A stretch of 64,000 nt of DNA, from positions 1 through 64,000 of the forward strand of contig NZ_JAATUR010000007.1 of NCBI RefSeq assembly GCF_011881725.1, read 5' to 3'. Made by a program: the position numbers and the translations under genes. The notes beneath the pieces were generated by a model, which did not search any database, had not been told where the DNA came from, and saw only the letters and a list, made by a program, of their open reading frames with translations. This stretch comes from Escherichia coli (GTDB taxonomy: Bacteria; Pseudomonadota; Gammaproteobacteria; Enterobacterales; Enterobacteriaceae). This document shows, piece after piece, positions 16,830-27,204 of the stretch (position 1 is its first letter; every line of letters starts with the position of its first letter).

Positions 16830-17482
16830 TGACTTGTTAACGTCTCCGCATTACACAGACCATGGCGAATTGCCAGGTGAGTCAGCTCGACATCGCCATG
16901 AATGTTTAATTTACTGAACATACGATAGCGATAGCTGTTCACCGTTTTCGGGCTGAGATTAAGCTGTTCTGAGATCTCATTGACCTTCTGGCCTTTGGTA
17001 ATCATCAGCATAATCTGCAATTCACGTTCAGACAAACTGGCAAATGGGCTTTCTGTTTTTTCTGGTTCGATCTGGCTTAACGCCATTTGTTGCGCAATGT
17101 CAGAAGCAATGTAACGCTGCCCAGAATAGACAGAACGAATCGCACTCACGACTTCCTGCGGAGCCGCGCCTTTGCTGAGGTAGCCCGCAGCGCCGGCCTG
17201 CATGACTTTTGCTGGTAAAGGGTTTTCGGTGTGAACCGTAAGCATGATGATTTTGACATCTGCGGTTGAACGAGCGATTTTACGCGTCGCCTCAAGGCCG
17301 CCAATGCCAGGCATACTCATGTCCATTAGCACCACATCGACGGAGTTTGCACGGCACCACTTAACGGCATCTTCACCACAGGAAGCCTCACCAACGACTT
17401 TAATACCCTTTATATCTTCCAGAATGCGTCGTATCCCTGCGCGCACCAGTTCGTGGTCATCAACAAGTAGAACGTTGATCAA
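16826..17482 (-). CDS. uvrY: Response regulator of the BarA-UvrY system
   Basis: A 218-aa NarL/FixJ-type response regulator. The receiver domain has the acidic pocket (DDHE at the N-terminus), the phospho-acceptor Asp54 ([10 protein letters not shown]) and Lys near residue 104. The C-terminal LuxR-type helix-turn-helix ([15 protein letters not shown] through [14 protein letters not shown]) binds promoters of csrB and csrC, linking carbon-metabolite signals sensed by BarA to the CsrA system. It is the promoter-proximal gene of the uvrY-uvrC-pgsA unit. Confidence 0.98.
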   Translation of the reverse strand: MINVLLVDDHELVRAGIRRILEDIKGIKVVGEASCGEDAVKWCRANSVDVVLMDMSMPGIGGLEATRKIARSTADVKIIMLTVHTENPLPAKVMQAGAAGYLSKGAAPQEVVSAIRSVYSGQRYIASDIAQQMALSQIEPEKTESPFASLSERELQIMLMITKGQKVNEISEQLNLSPKTVNSYRYRMFSKLNIHGDVELTHLAIRHGLCNAETLTSQ

Positions 17483-17940
17483 AGGAATATCTCCAGAAAT
17501 AGGGATAACGCTACTGATAGTTAGTCGTCCGTATATTAACGGGTTTTATTGCAACTTTGAAACGTTAAAAATGGTGGGTATTCGATTTTTCTCTCATTTT
17601 TGGTCATTCGATTGTCCACTGTTATGGTCACCTCCGTCACCAAAAGGCTCTCGGTGCGTTGTAACCTGCCTGCTAGACTAAAATGTGACAAAAATTGACT
17701 TCATTCGGCATAAATGAAAAATCATCAAATGAATATGTAACATTAATTAACTCAATAAATACGCACAAAAAACATTCATGATATAAATATTTATTAACCA
17801 CTATATTAACGAATTTAATCTCAATGATGCATCAACGACCAAAAAACAACCACTGCTATTTTTAGCAAAGCTTATGGTATACTCCGCCGCCTTAACATTT
17901 TTTACTGCAAATTTTCATTGCAACATGACGAGGAAAATAA
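17483..17940. promoter_or_regulatory. Divergent promoter region of uvrY and yecF
   Basis: A 458-base AT-rich stretch without a gene. An extended -10 (TGGTATACT, TATACT at 17878-17883) stands before yecF with a weak -35. On the other side are the leftward promoters of uvrY, which I cannot place exactly. Confidence 0.5.
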
Positions 17941-18165
17941 ATGAGTACGCCTGATTTTTCTACTGCCGAGAATAATCAAGAACTGGCAAAAGAAGTCTCC
18001 TGCCTGAAAGCGATGCTGACGCTGATGCTGCAGGCGATGGGACAAGCTGACGCGGGCCGCGTGATGTTAAAGATGGAAAAACAGCTTGCGCTGATCGAAG
18101 ACGAAACCCAGGCTGCGGTATTTTCCAAAACGGTTAAGCAAATTAAACAGGCCTACCGTCAGTAA
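17941..18165 (+). CDS. yecF: DUF2594 family small protein YecF
   Basis: A 74-aa cytoplasmic protein, mostly helical ([22 protein letters not shown]). It matches YecF of E. coli in length and sequence as I remember it. A GAGG site precedes the ATG. Function is unknown. It is convergent with sdiA and ends at a strong terminator. Confidence 0.95.
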   Translation: MSTPDFSTAENNQELAKEVSCLKAMLTLMLQAMGQADAGRVMLKMEKQLALIEDETQAAVFSKTVKQIKQAYRQ

Positions 18166-18170
18166 TATAA

Positions 18171-18204
18171 AACCGGCTGAAAACACACCTTTCAGCCGGT
18201 TTTT
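18171..18204 (+). terminator. Terminator after yecF
   Basis: Stem AACCGGCTGAAA / TTTCAGCCGGTT followed by TTTTAC. The symmetric ends let it act for sdiA as well. Confidence 0.9.
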
Positions 18205-18231
18205 ACATCTGCACGCAGAATGTAATAAAGG

Positions 18232-18954
18232 TCATATTAAGCCAGTCGCGGCAGCGTAACAGGCAACCTGGGTCTTATTCGGCGCGTTGATTTTTTTCTG
18301 CATGTTTTTCTGATGAAAATTGACCGTATTCTCAGAAATTGACAGGATCATCGCTATCTCTGCTGATGTCTTCCCTTCCGCCGTCCATTTCAGAATTTCT
18401 TTTTCTCGCTTGCTGAAATTCATCTCTGGCGTCATCACTATTTCATCATTTAAACGCATCAGAGCCATCAGACTTTCGCGCACCAGTAACTGCATTTTTA
18501 ATTGCAGTTCATCACTAAGAATGGGTATTTCGCGCGTGCTGTAACGGGAAAATGACAAAAAGCCCAGCGCCCGGTTCGGCAACATTAAATACTGAGTAAC
18601 ACCACGGCGTATGCCATGTGCGCGCGCAGCTTCCCATAACGGTAGTGCTTCGCTGAATAATTCATCATTCCACAATAAATGGCCCTGGCTGAAGTTCTCG
18701 GGGTTCAGCACCGGATCAATAGCGAGAAAGTTTTTTGCCTGATAATAACTGACCCACGACTCAGGATAATTGGTATAGAAAGCCACTTTGGGTCGCGTGA
18801 ACGGCACCGGGTGGCGAACACATAACGAATAGTAATCGTACTCCAGTTGCTGAGCCTGAAGCTCTATTTCATGGTAGACCTCTTCTACAGCCTCCATCCT
18901 CTGAAAACGCAACAGCATCGTGCGACGCCAGCTGAAAAAATCCGTATCCTGCAT
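18232..18954 (-). CDS. sdiA: LuxR-type quorum-sensing regulator SdiA
   Basis: A 240-aa solo LuxR receptor. Residues 1-170 form the autoinducer-binding domain, with conserved aromatic pocket residues (YYSLC, YPESWVSYY). Residues 180-240 are the LuxR helix-turn-helix (FSKREKEILKWTAEGKTSAEIA, then SENTVNFHQKNMQKK). The genus lacks an AHL synthase, so SdiA detects signals of other bacteria and affects ftsQAZ and other genes. It ends near yecF as in K-12, and the tcyN operon lies upstream in the same direction. Confidence 0.97.
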   Translation of the reverse strand: MQDTDFFSWRRTMLLRFQRMEAVEEVYHEIELQAQQLEYDYYSLCVRHPVPFTRPKVAFYTNYPESWVSYYQAKNFLAIDPVLNPENFSQGHLLWNDELFSEALPLWEAARAHGIRRGVTQYLMLPNRALGFLSFSRYSTREIPILSDELQLKMQLLVRESLMALMRLNDEIVMTPEMNFSKREKEILKWTAEGKTSAEIAMILSISENTVNFHQKNMQKKINAPNKTQVACYAAATGLI

Positions 18955-19183
18955 AGTAAACCGCTACGCCCCTGAGAGTAATTATCATTTATAGTGATGT
19001 TTCAAGCTATCACGTAAATAACATTTATATATAATTTATATTATTCAGGCAATTAATTACTTTTTCAAGGCATCACATTCTCTTATGTTATTAATGAGTT
19101 ATGCTGCTTTGTTAAGCAATTTATGCTGACATGAAATAGTATTCTGTCCCGACAAAAGAGCCGTCGGGGCAGATTTTTTCTTA

Positions 19184-19936
19184 TTATTGCAACAGAAATT
19201 TCTCGAGAAACTGTCGGGTGCGTGGCTGCTGAGGATCGGCAAACAACGCTTTTGCCGCTCCCTGCTCTACAATCCGCCCCTGGTCCATAAAGATAGCGCG
19301 GTCAGCAACGTCGCGGGCAAAGCTCATTTCGTGCGTAACAATGACCATTGTGCGCTTTTCCTGTGCCAGTTGGCGGATAGTATTCAGGACTTCGCCCACC
19401 AACTCCGGATCCAGCGCCGACGTTGGCTCGTCAAACAAAATCACCTCAGGACGCATTGCCAGCGCTCGGGCAATCGCCACGCGCTGCTGTTGACCACCAG
19501 ACAAACGGCGTGGATAACTGGTTTCTTTACCTGACAGCCCAACTTTCGCCAGCAGCTCGCGAGCACGCGCCGTGGCCTCTTCTTTTGGTTCGCCTTTGAC
19601 AATCACCGGCCCTTCTATAATGTTTTCCAGCACAGTGCGATGTGGAAACAAATTAAAGTTCTGGAAGACAAACCCAACGTGCTGACGCAACTGGCGAATC
19701 AGCGATTTTTGCTGGCTTAATGAACGTGCGGTATCAATAGTGATATCGCCGACGGTAATGGTCCCCGCTTCCGGTTGTTCCAGCAAGTTAATACTGCGTA
19801 GCAACGTGGTCTTACCGGAACCACTCGGACCGATAATCGCCACCACTTCTCCAGGCTTCACCTCCAGGTCTATACCGTGTAGCACCGTCTGACCGTGGAA
19901 TTTTTTCACCAGGTTTTTAACGTCAATGGCACTCAT
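19184..19936 (-). CDS. tcyN: Cystine ABC transporter ATP-binding protein
   Basis: A 250-aa ABC ATPase (also YecC) that powers uptake of L-cystine and diaminopimelate-type substrates. Walker A GPSGSGKTT is near residues 33-41, the signature LSGGQQQRVAIARA is near 145-158, Walker B is VILFDEPTSAL, and a His switch lies in VTHEMSFA. It overlaps the end of the permease gene tcyL by four bases, showing translational coupling. Confidence 0.97.
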   Translation of the reverse strand: MSAIDVKNLVKKFHGQTVLHGIDLEVKPGEVVAIIGPSGSGKTTLLRSINLLEQPEAGTITVGDITIDTARSLSQQKSLIRQLRQHVGFVFQNFNLFPHRTVLENIIEGPVIVKGEPKEEATARARELLAKVGLSGKETSYPRRLSGGQQQRVAIARALAMRPEVILFDEPTSALDPELVGEVLNTIRQLAQEKRTMVIVTHEMSFARDVADRAIFMDQGRIVEQGAAKALFADPQQPRTRQFLEKFLLQ

Positions 19937-20601
19937 TTTGGTTCTCTCTCCTGGCGATTAAGTTGATTCTCAAAATGGTTCTGCAGCGTCGATAACACTG
20001 TCGCCATGATCCAGTAGATGAGCGAGGCCGCCAGATACATGGTGAAGACTTCCAGAGTACGTGAAGTAATCAACTGCGCCTGACGGAACAACTCCGGCAC
20101 CTGGATCGTCGCGGCCAGCGAAGTATCCTTTACCAGGCTGATAAAGCTGTTCGACAGCGGCGGCAACGCCACGCGGGCCGCCTGCGGCAAAATCGCGCGA
20201 CGCATAGTTTGCCACGGCGTCATGCCGATACTGGCAGCTGCTTCCCACTGACCTTTATCTATAGACGAAATCGCTGCGCGTAGCGTTTCGGCAGCATAAG
20301 CAGCGGTGTTCAATGACAGGCCAATCATCGCTGACGGAATCGGATCTAATTCAATGCCAAACTGCGGCAAACCGTAGTAAATCATAAACAGCTGTGCGAT
20401 GAGTGGCGTACCACGGAAGATGGAGATATAAAAACGCGCCAGCCAGCGCACCGGCCAGACGGGCGACAGGCGCATCAGCGCGAGAATAAACCCCAGCAGT
20501 AAGCCAAAAAACATGCCACCGATACTGAGTTGCAGCGTATACCCTGCCCCTTTCAGCAGGAACGGCATGGAATCAATAACCAGTTGTATACTTTCTTGCA
20601 T
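19933..20601 (-). CDS. tcyL: Cystine ABC transporter permease
   Basis: A 222-aa inner-membrane permease (also YecS) of the polar amino-acid uptake family. It has several hydrophobic spans and the EAA loop (EAASIGMTPWQTMRRAILPQAARVALPPL region) that contacts the ATPase TcyN. It lies 14 bases after dcyD and overlaps tcyN, in the fliY(tcyJ)-dcyD-tcyL-tcyN order of K-12. Confidence 0.97.
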   Translation of the reverse strand: MQESIQLVIDSMPFLLKGAGYTLQLSIGGMFFGLLLGFILALMRLSPVWPVRWLARFYISIFRGTPLIAQLFMIYYGLPQFGIELDPIPSAMIGLSLNTAAYAAETLRAAISSIDKGQWEAAASIGMTPWQTMRRAILPQAARVALPPLSNSFISLVKDTSLAATIQVPELFRQAQLITSRTLEVFTMYLAASLIYWIMATVLSTLQNHFENQLNRQEREPK

Positions 20602-20615
20602 GAGCGTTTCCGGAG

Positions 20616-21656
<1,041 letters not shown>

Positions 21657-21663
21657 TTAAATA

Positions 21664-21695
21664 AAAAAGGCGCTAGTGAAAGCGCCCTTTTTTGT
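21664..21695 (-). terminator. Terminator between tcyJ and dcyD
   Basis: On the minus strand GGGCGC, loop TTTCACTA, GCGCC then TTTTTT. It should end most tcyJ transcripts, so the downstream genes may get less read-through. Confidence 0.8.
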
Positions 21696-21706
21696 CATTA
21701 TGTTGA

Positions 21707-22507
21707 TTATTTGGTCACATCAGCGCCAAACCATTTTTCGGAAAGGGCTTGTAAGGTTCCATCTTTTTGCATTTCTGCAATGGCATCGTTAACTGCTTTC
21801 AGCAAGTCTTCGTTACCTTTACGCAGCGCTACACCTGACTCCTGGCGGGAGAAGGCTTCTCCGGTTACTGCCAGCGTATCATTGGTTTTCTTCACCAGAT
21901 CCAGCGCCGCCAGACGGTCAACCAGGATGGCATCAATACGGCCTACGCGCAGATCCTGGTACTTGGTCGGGTCATCATCATAGGTGCGCACATCAACACC
22001 CTGAACATTCTGACGCAGCCACTCTTCATAGTTGGTGCCTAAACCGACACCAACTTTTTTATCTTTCAGGTCGTCTGCGGTTTTAATTGTGCCTTCATTA
22101 CCTTTTTTCACCAGCGCCTGAATACCGGAAATGGTGTATGGGGTAGAGAAATCGTATTTTTTCTTGCGTTCATCAGAAATGGTGACCTGGTTAATCACCA
22201 CATCAATACGTTTAGAATCCAGCGACGCCAGCATACCGTCCCATTTGGTCGGTTTTAATGACGCCTCAACACCAAGATGTTTTGCCAGCTGTTGGGCAAA
22301 CTCCACTTCAAAGCCGGTTAATTTGCCGTCATCACCCTGAAAACTGAAAGGCGGATAAGTCCCTTCCAGCCCTACCAGCAGCGTACCGCGCTCTTTGACT
22401 TTATTAAGCAGGCCTTCATCAGCAAAACTTTTAACGCTCATGCCCGCAACCAGCGCTACGGCCATCACACCCATCAATGCCTGACGCCCCAGATGTGCTA
22501 ATTTCAT
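21707..22507 (-). CDS. tcyJ: Cystine-binding periplasmic protein (FliY)
   Basis: A 266-aa substrate-binding protein of the TcyJLN transporter, long called FliY for its position beside fliZ. Its signal peptide is typical (basic N-terminus, ALMGVMAVALVAGMSV, cleavage after SFA-DE near residue 29). The SBP_bac_3 domain carries LLVGLEGTYPPFSF and the ligand arginine region. The ATG at 22507 starts directly at the signal peptide; the 19 codons of upstream open frame do not belong. The sequence is nearly identical to the K-12 protein as remembered. Confidence 0.97.
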   Translation of the reverse strand: MKLAHLGRQALMGVMAVALVAGMSVKSFADEGLLNKVKERGTLLVGLEGTYPPFSFQGDDGKLTGFEVEFAQQLAKHLGVEASLKPTKWDGMLASLDSKRIDVVINQVTISDERKKKYDFSTPYTISGIQALVKKGNEGTIKTADDLKDKKVGVGLGTNYEEWLRQNVQGVDVRTYDDDPTKYQDLRVGRIDAILVDRLAALDLVKKTNDTLAVTGEAFSRQESGVALRKGNEDLLKAVNDAIAEMQKDGTLQALSEKWFGADVTK

Positions 22508-22594
22508 ATTCACCCCGAATGTTGTTATGTCTGTTTGCAGTGTAGAGCCATTGTTTGTAAACACAAAAACAACTCTGCTACATCTTATTCTTAA

Positions 22595-23143
22595 TTAATA
22601 TATATCAGAAGCGGACTGGCAGGAGGATTTCTGCACAAATCCAGCACATGCTTGATGCTGATAGTGTTGATACTTCCGTAACGCGATGCGGTAATTATTA
22701 GTGCTGGTGGTAGGCAACCACGGGGTGAGGATTTCATCAAGGAAGCCATCCTGCAGCAGATCGTGGGAAATATTGTGTTCACGTAAATGATTCCCCAGAC
22801 GGCGTAGACGAACGACATATTCACGCACCGTACCAGGGCTCATTTCAGTTTGCTCAAACAGGAACTGCTTAAAGCCGATAATATCGAAAAAATCACTCTG
22901 CGTTTTGCAATGCAAATCACCGCAGAATCGGCACAATGCCACCCATGATTTTTGTTCCACTTGCCAGCTAATTTCATCAAGCAGTGTGTCGAGACGGGAA
23001 ATCTCGATTTTATTCACTATTTTGCCGTCGCGAACCAGCGTAATGCGATCAAGTAGTTTACGGCAAAATGCGCAATGGGTCTGACTGTGTTTAAAGTCTT
23101 TAAGATAGCGACTCAATGGCCGCCTTTTCTGGTGCTGCATCAT
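22595..23143 (-). CDS. fliZ: Flagellar regulator FliZ
   Basis: A 182-aa DNA-binding protein that antagonises sigma-S promoters and so favours motility over curli. It resembles the core-binding domain of tyrosine recombinases (MSPGTVREYVVRLRRLGNHLRE, then TTSTNNYRIALRKYQHYQ). The start MMQHQ is chosen to match the known length. Compared with K-12 FliZ from memory, roughly a tenth of the residues differ, more than for other genes here, mostly in the N-terminal half and the C-terminal tail. It is transcribed after fliA. Confidence 0.95.
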   Translation of the reverse strand: MMQHQKRRPLSRYLKDFKHSQTHCAFCRKLLDRITLVRDGKIVNKIEISRLDTLLDEISWQVEQKSWVALCRFCGDLHCKTQSDFFDIIGFKQFLFEQTEMSPGTVREYVVRLRRLGNHLREHNISHDLLQDGFLDEILTPWLPTTSTNNYRIALRKYQHYQHQACAGFVQKSSCQSASDIY

Positions 23144-23191
23144 TATTAAGAACTCCTGGTATTCAAAATTAATGTGCGGCATTTACCTAAG

Positions 23192-23911
23192 TTATAACTT
23201 ACCCAGTTTGGTGCGTAACCGTTTAATGGCCTGACTGTGTAACTGACTGACCCGCGATTCACCAACTTCCAGCACCGCGCCAATCTCTTTGAGATTAAGC
23301 TCTTCCTGGTAATAGAGCGTTAATACCAACTGTTCACGCTCCGGCAACATTTCGATGGCTTCCATCACCCGTTGACGCAGATTACTTTCCAGTAATTTTT
23401 GTAACGGATTTTCCCGCTGATGATCGTCACTTACCAGTTCAATACTATCGCCGTGCTCTTCGCGCCACTCATCGTAGGAAAAGAGTTGGCTGTTATTAGT
23501 ATCAAGTAACATTTGTCGATAATCGGCGATTTCGATCCCTAAACGTTCTGCCACTTCAGTTTCTGTAGCGTTACGGCCAAGTTCCTGCTCCAGTTGCCCT
23601 ATTGCCTGCGCCACTTCACGCGCATTGCGTCGCACGCTACGTGGCACCCAGTCACGGCTGCGAAGTTCATCAAGCATAGCGCCACGGATACGCTGCACTG
23701 CGTAAGTTGTAAATGCCGTTCCTTGCAGGGCGTCATAACGTTCAACGGCATTAAGTAATCCAATGCCGCCCGCCTGTAGCAGATCGTCAAGTTCTACACT
23801 CGAGGGCAGTCGGACCTGCAGGCGCAATGCTTCGTGACGCACCAGCGGGATATAACGCTGCCACAGCGAGTATTTATCCATTACACCTTCAGCGGTATAG
23901 AGTGATTTCAC
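23192..23911 (-). CDS. fliA: Flagellar sigma factor sigma-28
   Basis: A 239-aa sigma-70-family factor that directs RNA polymerase to class 3 flagellar promoters. It has region 2 (VELDDLLQAGGIGLLNAVERYD, then FTTYAVQRIRGAMLDELR) and region 4 (LNLKEIGAVLEVGESRVSQLHSQA). The start is taken as GTG at 23911, giving the 239 residues of K-12 FliA; an ATG three codons upstream is possible. A GCCGATTA sequence on the minus strand at 23937-23944 resembles a sigma-28 -10, but no good -35 accompanies it. Confidence 0.96.
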   Translation of the reverse strand: MKSLYTAEGVMDKYSLWQRYIPLVRHEALRLQVRLPSSVELDDLLQAGGIGLLNAVERYDALQGTAFTTYAVQRIRGAMLDELRSRDWVPRSVRRNAREVAQAIGQLEQELGRNATETEVAERLGIEIADYRQMLLDTNNSQLFSYDEWREEHGDSIELVSDDHQRENPLQKLLESNLRQRVMEAIEMLPEREQLVLTLYYQEELNLKEIGAVLEVGESRVSQLHSQAIKRLRTKLGKL

Positions 23912-24035
23912 GATAAACAACCCTGCGTTATATAAGTAATCGGCATAATTATCCGTTTCTGCAGGCTTTTTGATCGGACGATTAATGGGTGAAATAAGCG
24001 GTTATTTAGAGTGATCGGTAAATACTGAGCAAAAT

Positions 24036-24056
24036 AACCCCGCCGGACGCGGGGTT
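24036..24056 (-). terminator. Terminator downstream of fliC
   Basis: Perfect stem AACCCCG / CGGGGTT with loop CGTCCGG, followed on the minus strand by ATTTTG. It separates fliC from fliA. The 160-base fliC 3' UTR above it is where the FliX sRNA of K-12 is processed; whether that occurs here cannot be seen. Confidence 0.7.
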
Positions 24057-24085
24057 AAGAGATCTGACACCGTACGCTTCATCTT

Positions 24086-24190
24086 GCCGGATGCGGCGTG
24101 AACGCCTTATCCGGACTACACGAATGTGCAAATTTAATTAATTGCGATTCACTTTGTAGGCATGATAAGCGTAGCCTGGCGTTTGCTGTC
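24086..24190. repeat. REP/BIME element in the fliC 3' region
   Basis: A REP sequence (GCCGGATGCGGCGTGAACGC, then CTTATCCGG) and a second, inverted unit (GTAGGCATGATAAGCG and GCCTGGCG) form a BIME, the dispersed palindromic repeat of enteric chromosomes. Such elements stabilise 3' ends and bind gyrase or IHF. Confidence 0.8.
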
Positions 24191-24216
24191 ATTATCGGTT
24201 AGTCAGATTTTGGCGA

Positions 24217-25527
24217 TTAACCCTGCAGCAGAGACAGAACTTGCTGCGGCACCTGGTTAGCTTTAGACAGTACGGAGTTACCCGCCTGCTGGATGATCTG
24301 CGCTTTCGACATGTTGGACACTTCGGTCGCATAGTCGGCATCCTGAATACGGGACTGCGCTTCAGACAGGTTGGTGGTGGTGTTGTTCAGGTTGGTGACC
24401 GCAGAATCCAGACGGTTTTGTACAGCACCAAGGGAGGAGCGGAAAGTATCAACTTGCGAGATAGCTTTGTCTAAAAGTGCCAGTGGATCAGCAGAAGAAG
24501 CCCCTGAGAACTGTGCAGTCGGAGTTGCAGTAGATAATTCAACAACAACTTTGTTCCCTGTGGCTGTTGCTGCAGTGTCGTCATCAAGCGCTGTTGTAAC
24601 CGTTGTAGCGTAGTTTTTACCCTGGAATGTTACATATCCCGCAGCCGCGCCTTTAGAGTCAGCGGCAACTTTAATCAGTTGATCTTTCTGAGTAGCAGCA
24701 GTCGTTAGTCCATTATCGGTGTCTTTATATTCGACATCGGCTTTATTCAACGTGACTTTACCGTCTGTATGATCAATCGATGCGGAGTAGAAATCACTGC
24801 CGGATTGAACGACGAACTGTGCAGTGGCAGCCCCTTTCGCATCCAGTGTATTGTGTAACGTCAGGCTAGAAACATCGACTGTTTTACCTGTCGCAGTAGT
24901 CAGATCTTTCGCAACAGCAGTGAAATCAACACCAAAGGGTTCCGTTCCTTTATCACCCGTAATTTGAGTAATGGAACTGCTAACATTCAGCGACTGACCC
25001 GAAACGGAGAAACCATTCAATCCCAGCGTTGAAGAATCAATTTTCTGCAAATCGATAGAGATGGTCTGCCCATCATTCGCGCCAACCTGAATCGCCATAG
25101 AACCGTTTTTAGCCAGCACGTTCACGCCGTTGAACTGGGTCTGACCGGAAACACGGTCAATTTCATCCAGACGGGATTTGATTTCGTCCTGAATAGAAGA
25201 CAGGTCAGAATCAGAGTTAGTCCCGGTCGTCGCCTGAACGGTCAACTCACGCACACGCTGCAAGTTGTTGTTGATTTCGGACAGTGCGCCTTCTGCGGTC
25301 TGCGCCAGAGAAATACCGTCATTGGCGTTACGTGCGGCCTGAGTCAGCCCTTTAATGTTAGAGGTGAAGCGGTTAGCAATCGCCTGACCAGCGGCGTCAT
25401 CTTTTGCGCTGTTAATACGCAGACCAGAAGAGAGGCGCTCGATAGAGGTCGACAGCGCAGACTGGTTTTTGTTGATGTTATTCTGAGTGATCAGCGAGAG
25501 GCTGTTGGTGTTAATGACTTGTGCCAT
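24217..25527 (-). CDS. fliC: Flagellin (H antigen)
   Basis: A 436-aa filament subunit. Residues 1 to about 175 and the last 100 are the conserved D0/D1 coiled-coil parts (MAQVINTNSLSLITQNNINK at the start, QQAGNSVLSKANQVPQQVLS near the end). The middle, about residues 180-335, is the surface-exposed variable region that sets the H serotype. I cannot assign an H type. It is a shorter allele than the 498-aa K-12 flagellin. Exported by the flagellar type III system without a cleaved signal. A clear sigma-28 promoter lies upstream. Confidence 0.98.
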   Translation of the reverse strand: MAQVINTNSLSLITQNNINKNQSALSTSIERLSSGLRINSAKDDAAGQAIANRFTSNIKGLTQAARNANDGISLAQTAEGALSEINNNLQRVRELTVQATTGTNSDSDLSSIQDEIKSRLDEIDRVSGQTQFNGVNVLAKNGSMAIQVGANDGQTISIDLQKIDSSTLGLNGFSVSGQSLNVSSSITQITGDKGTEPFGVDFTAVAKDLTTATGKTVDVSSLTLHNTLDAKGAATAQFVVQSGSDFYSASIDHTDGKVTLNKADVEYKDTDNGLTTAATQKDQLIKVAADSKGAAAGYVTFQGKNYATTVTTALDDDTAATATGNKVVVELSTATPTAQFSGASSADPLALLDKAISQVDTFRSSLGAVQNRLDSAVTNLNNTTTNLSEAQSRIQDADYATEVSNMSKAQIIQQAGNSVLSKANQVPQQVLSLLQG

Positions 25528-25604
25528 AATTTTTATTCCTGTTTTTTAGCTCTACGGTTTAAGTATTGGGCTTCCACCCTTCGGCTTCGTCGCCGTCACC
25601 CCTG

Positions 25605-25631
25605 TTATCGTCTGGTCACTCACAACCTTTA
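25605..25631 (-). promoter_or_regulatory. Sigma-28 promoter of fliC
   Basis: On the minus strand TAAAGGTT, an 11-base spacer, then GACGATAA, a near-consensus FliA promoter (TAAAGTTT-N11-GCCGATAA), about 78 bases before the fliC start. Confidence 0.9.
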
Positions 25632-25704
25632 GAATTTTTTTCTAGCCGTCGAAATACTCCCCTTCCTCGTTGCTGTTCGTGTCATTAAGCCCAAAAATAA
25701 ATCG

Positions 25705-25731
25705 TAAACTTTGCCCCACTTCCGCCGATAA
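25705..25731 (+). promoter_or_regulatory. Sigma-28 promoter of fliDST
   Basis: TAAACTTT, an 11-base spacer, then GCCGATAA, a near-perfect FliA promoter with the consensus -10, about 43 bases before the fliD start. Confidence 0.92.
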
Positions 25732-25773
25732 CCCCGGTATTCGTTCTCCATGTCGCATGATTAAGGAAAATAT

Positions 25774-27189
25774 ATGGCTAGTATTTCAACGCTCGGGGTT
25801 GGGTCGGGGCTGGATCTCAGTAGTATCCTCGACAGTCTTGAGGCGGCAGAAAAATCCACCCTGACGCCGATATCAAAACAACAAAGCTCGTACACCGCGA
25901 AACTGAGCGCCTACGGGACGCTAAAAAGCGCGCTGGAGAGTTTTCAGACCGCCAACACAGCACTGAATAAAGCCGACTTATTTACCGCTACCTCAACCAC
26001 CAGCAGTTCTTCGGCTTTTAGCGCCACCACCACCGGCAGCGCGATTGCCGGAAAATACACCATTAGTGTCAGTCAACTGGCACAGGCACAGACACTCACT
26101 ACCCAAAAAAGCCAAAAAGACAACAAAGCCGCCATCGCCACCAGCGATAGCGTACTGACCATCCAGCAAGGCGGTGGAAAAGATCCCGTCACAATTGATA
26201 TCAGCGCGGCTAATTCGTCTCTCTCTGGTATACGCGATGCAATTAACAACGCCAAAGCCGGTGTCAGCGCCAGTATCATCAATGTAGGTAACGGCGAATA
26301 TCGTTTGTCTATTACCGCCAATGATACTGGTAGCGATAACGCCATGAAACTGAGCGTCAGCGGCGACAGCGCCCTGCAAAGTTTTATGGGTTACAACGGA
26401 ACTTCAGGTGATAGCAGCAATGGCATGATTGAAAGCGTCACCGCGCAGAACGCCAAACTTACGGTCAATAACGTTGAGATTGAAAACAGCAGCAACACCA
26501 TCAGTGACGCGCTGGAAGATATCACTCTCAACCTGAATGACGTCACCACCGGTAATCAAACGCTCACCATCAGCAAAGACACATCCAAAGCTGAAAATGC
26601 GGTTAAAGCGTGGGTGGATGCCTATAACACGTTACAGGATACGTTCAGCAGCTTAACAAAATACACCGCTGTCGATGCCGGGGCAGAAAGTCAGGACGCC
26701 AGTAACGGCGCGTTACTCGGTGACTCCACACTGCGCACCATCCAGACCCAGTTAAAAACGCTGCTTGCCAATACGCATAGTAGCTCGGGCTATAAAACAT
26801 TGTCGCAGATTGGTATTACGACTGATGCCAGTACCGGAAAGTTGGAAATAGCGACCGACAAACTGCAAACGGCACTGAAGAAAGATGCCGCTGGCGTGGG
26901 TGAAATGTTTATTGGTGACGGCAAAAGCACTGGAGTCACCACCAGCATTAGCAGCAACCTGAACAGTTGGCTCTCCTCCACCGGGATAATCCAGGTTGCA
27001 AAAGATAGCGTAAGCAAAACGCTGAACAATTTGACGGATAAGTACAACGCTGCCAGCGAACGTATCGATACATTAATGGCGCGCTACAAAGCCCAGTTCA
27101 CCCAACTGGATGTATTAATGAACTCGCTTAACTCCACCAGTAGCTATCTGACCCAGCAATTCGACACTTCAAATAGCAGCTCGAAATAA
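25774..27189 (+). CDS. fliD: Flagellar filament capping protein
   Basis: A 471-aa hook-associated protein 2 that forms the cap under which flagellin assembles. The N-terminus (MASISTLGVGSGLDLSSILD) and C-terminal coiled coil (LNNLTDKYNAASERIDTLMARY) are the conserved D0/D1 regions, with Ser/Thr-rich variable domains between. First gene of the fliDST operon, directly behind a sigma-28 promoter. Confidence 0.98.
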   Translation: MASISTLGVGSGLDLSSILDSLEAAEKSTLTPISKQQSSYTAKLSAYGTLKSALESFQTANTALNKADLFTATSTTSSSSAFSATTTGSAIAGKYTISVSQLAQAQTLTTQKSQKDNKAAIATSDSVLTIQQGGGKDPVTIDISAANSSLSGIRDAINNAKAGVSASIINVGNGEYRLSITANDTGSDNAMKLSVSGDSALQSFMGYNGTSGDSSNGMIESVTAQNAKLTVNNVEIENSSNTISDALEDITLNLNDVTTGNQTLTISKDTSKAENAVKAWVDAYNTLQDTFSSLTKYTAVDAGAESQDASNGALLGDSTLRTIQTQLKTLLANTHSSSGYKTLSQIGITTDASTGKLEIATDKLQTALKKDAAGVGEMFIGDGKSTGVTTSISSNLNSWLSSTGIIQVAKDSVSKTLNNLTDKYNAASERIDTLMARYKAQFTQLDVLMNSLNSTSSYLTQQFDTSNSSSK

Positions 27190-27204
27190 TCTTCAGGAGA
27201 GACC

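Noticed and set aside
19144..19178. GTCGGG inverted repeat after tcyN as a terminator
   Set aside because: Its T-run is on the plus strand, opposite to tcyN, so termination of that operon is not supported.
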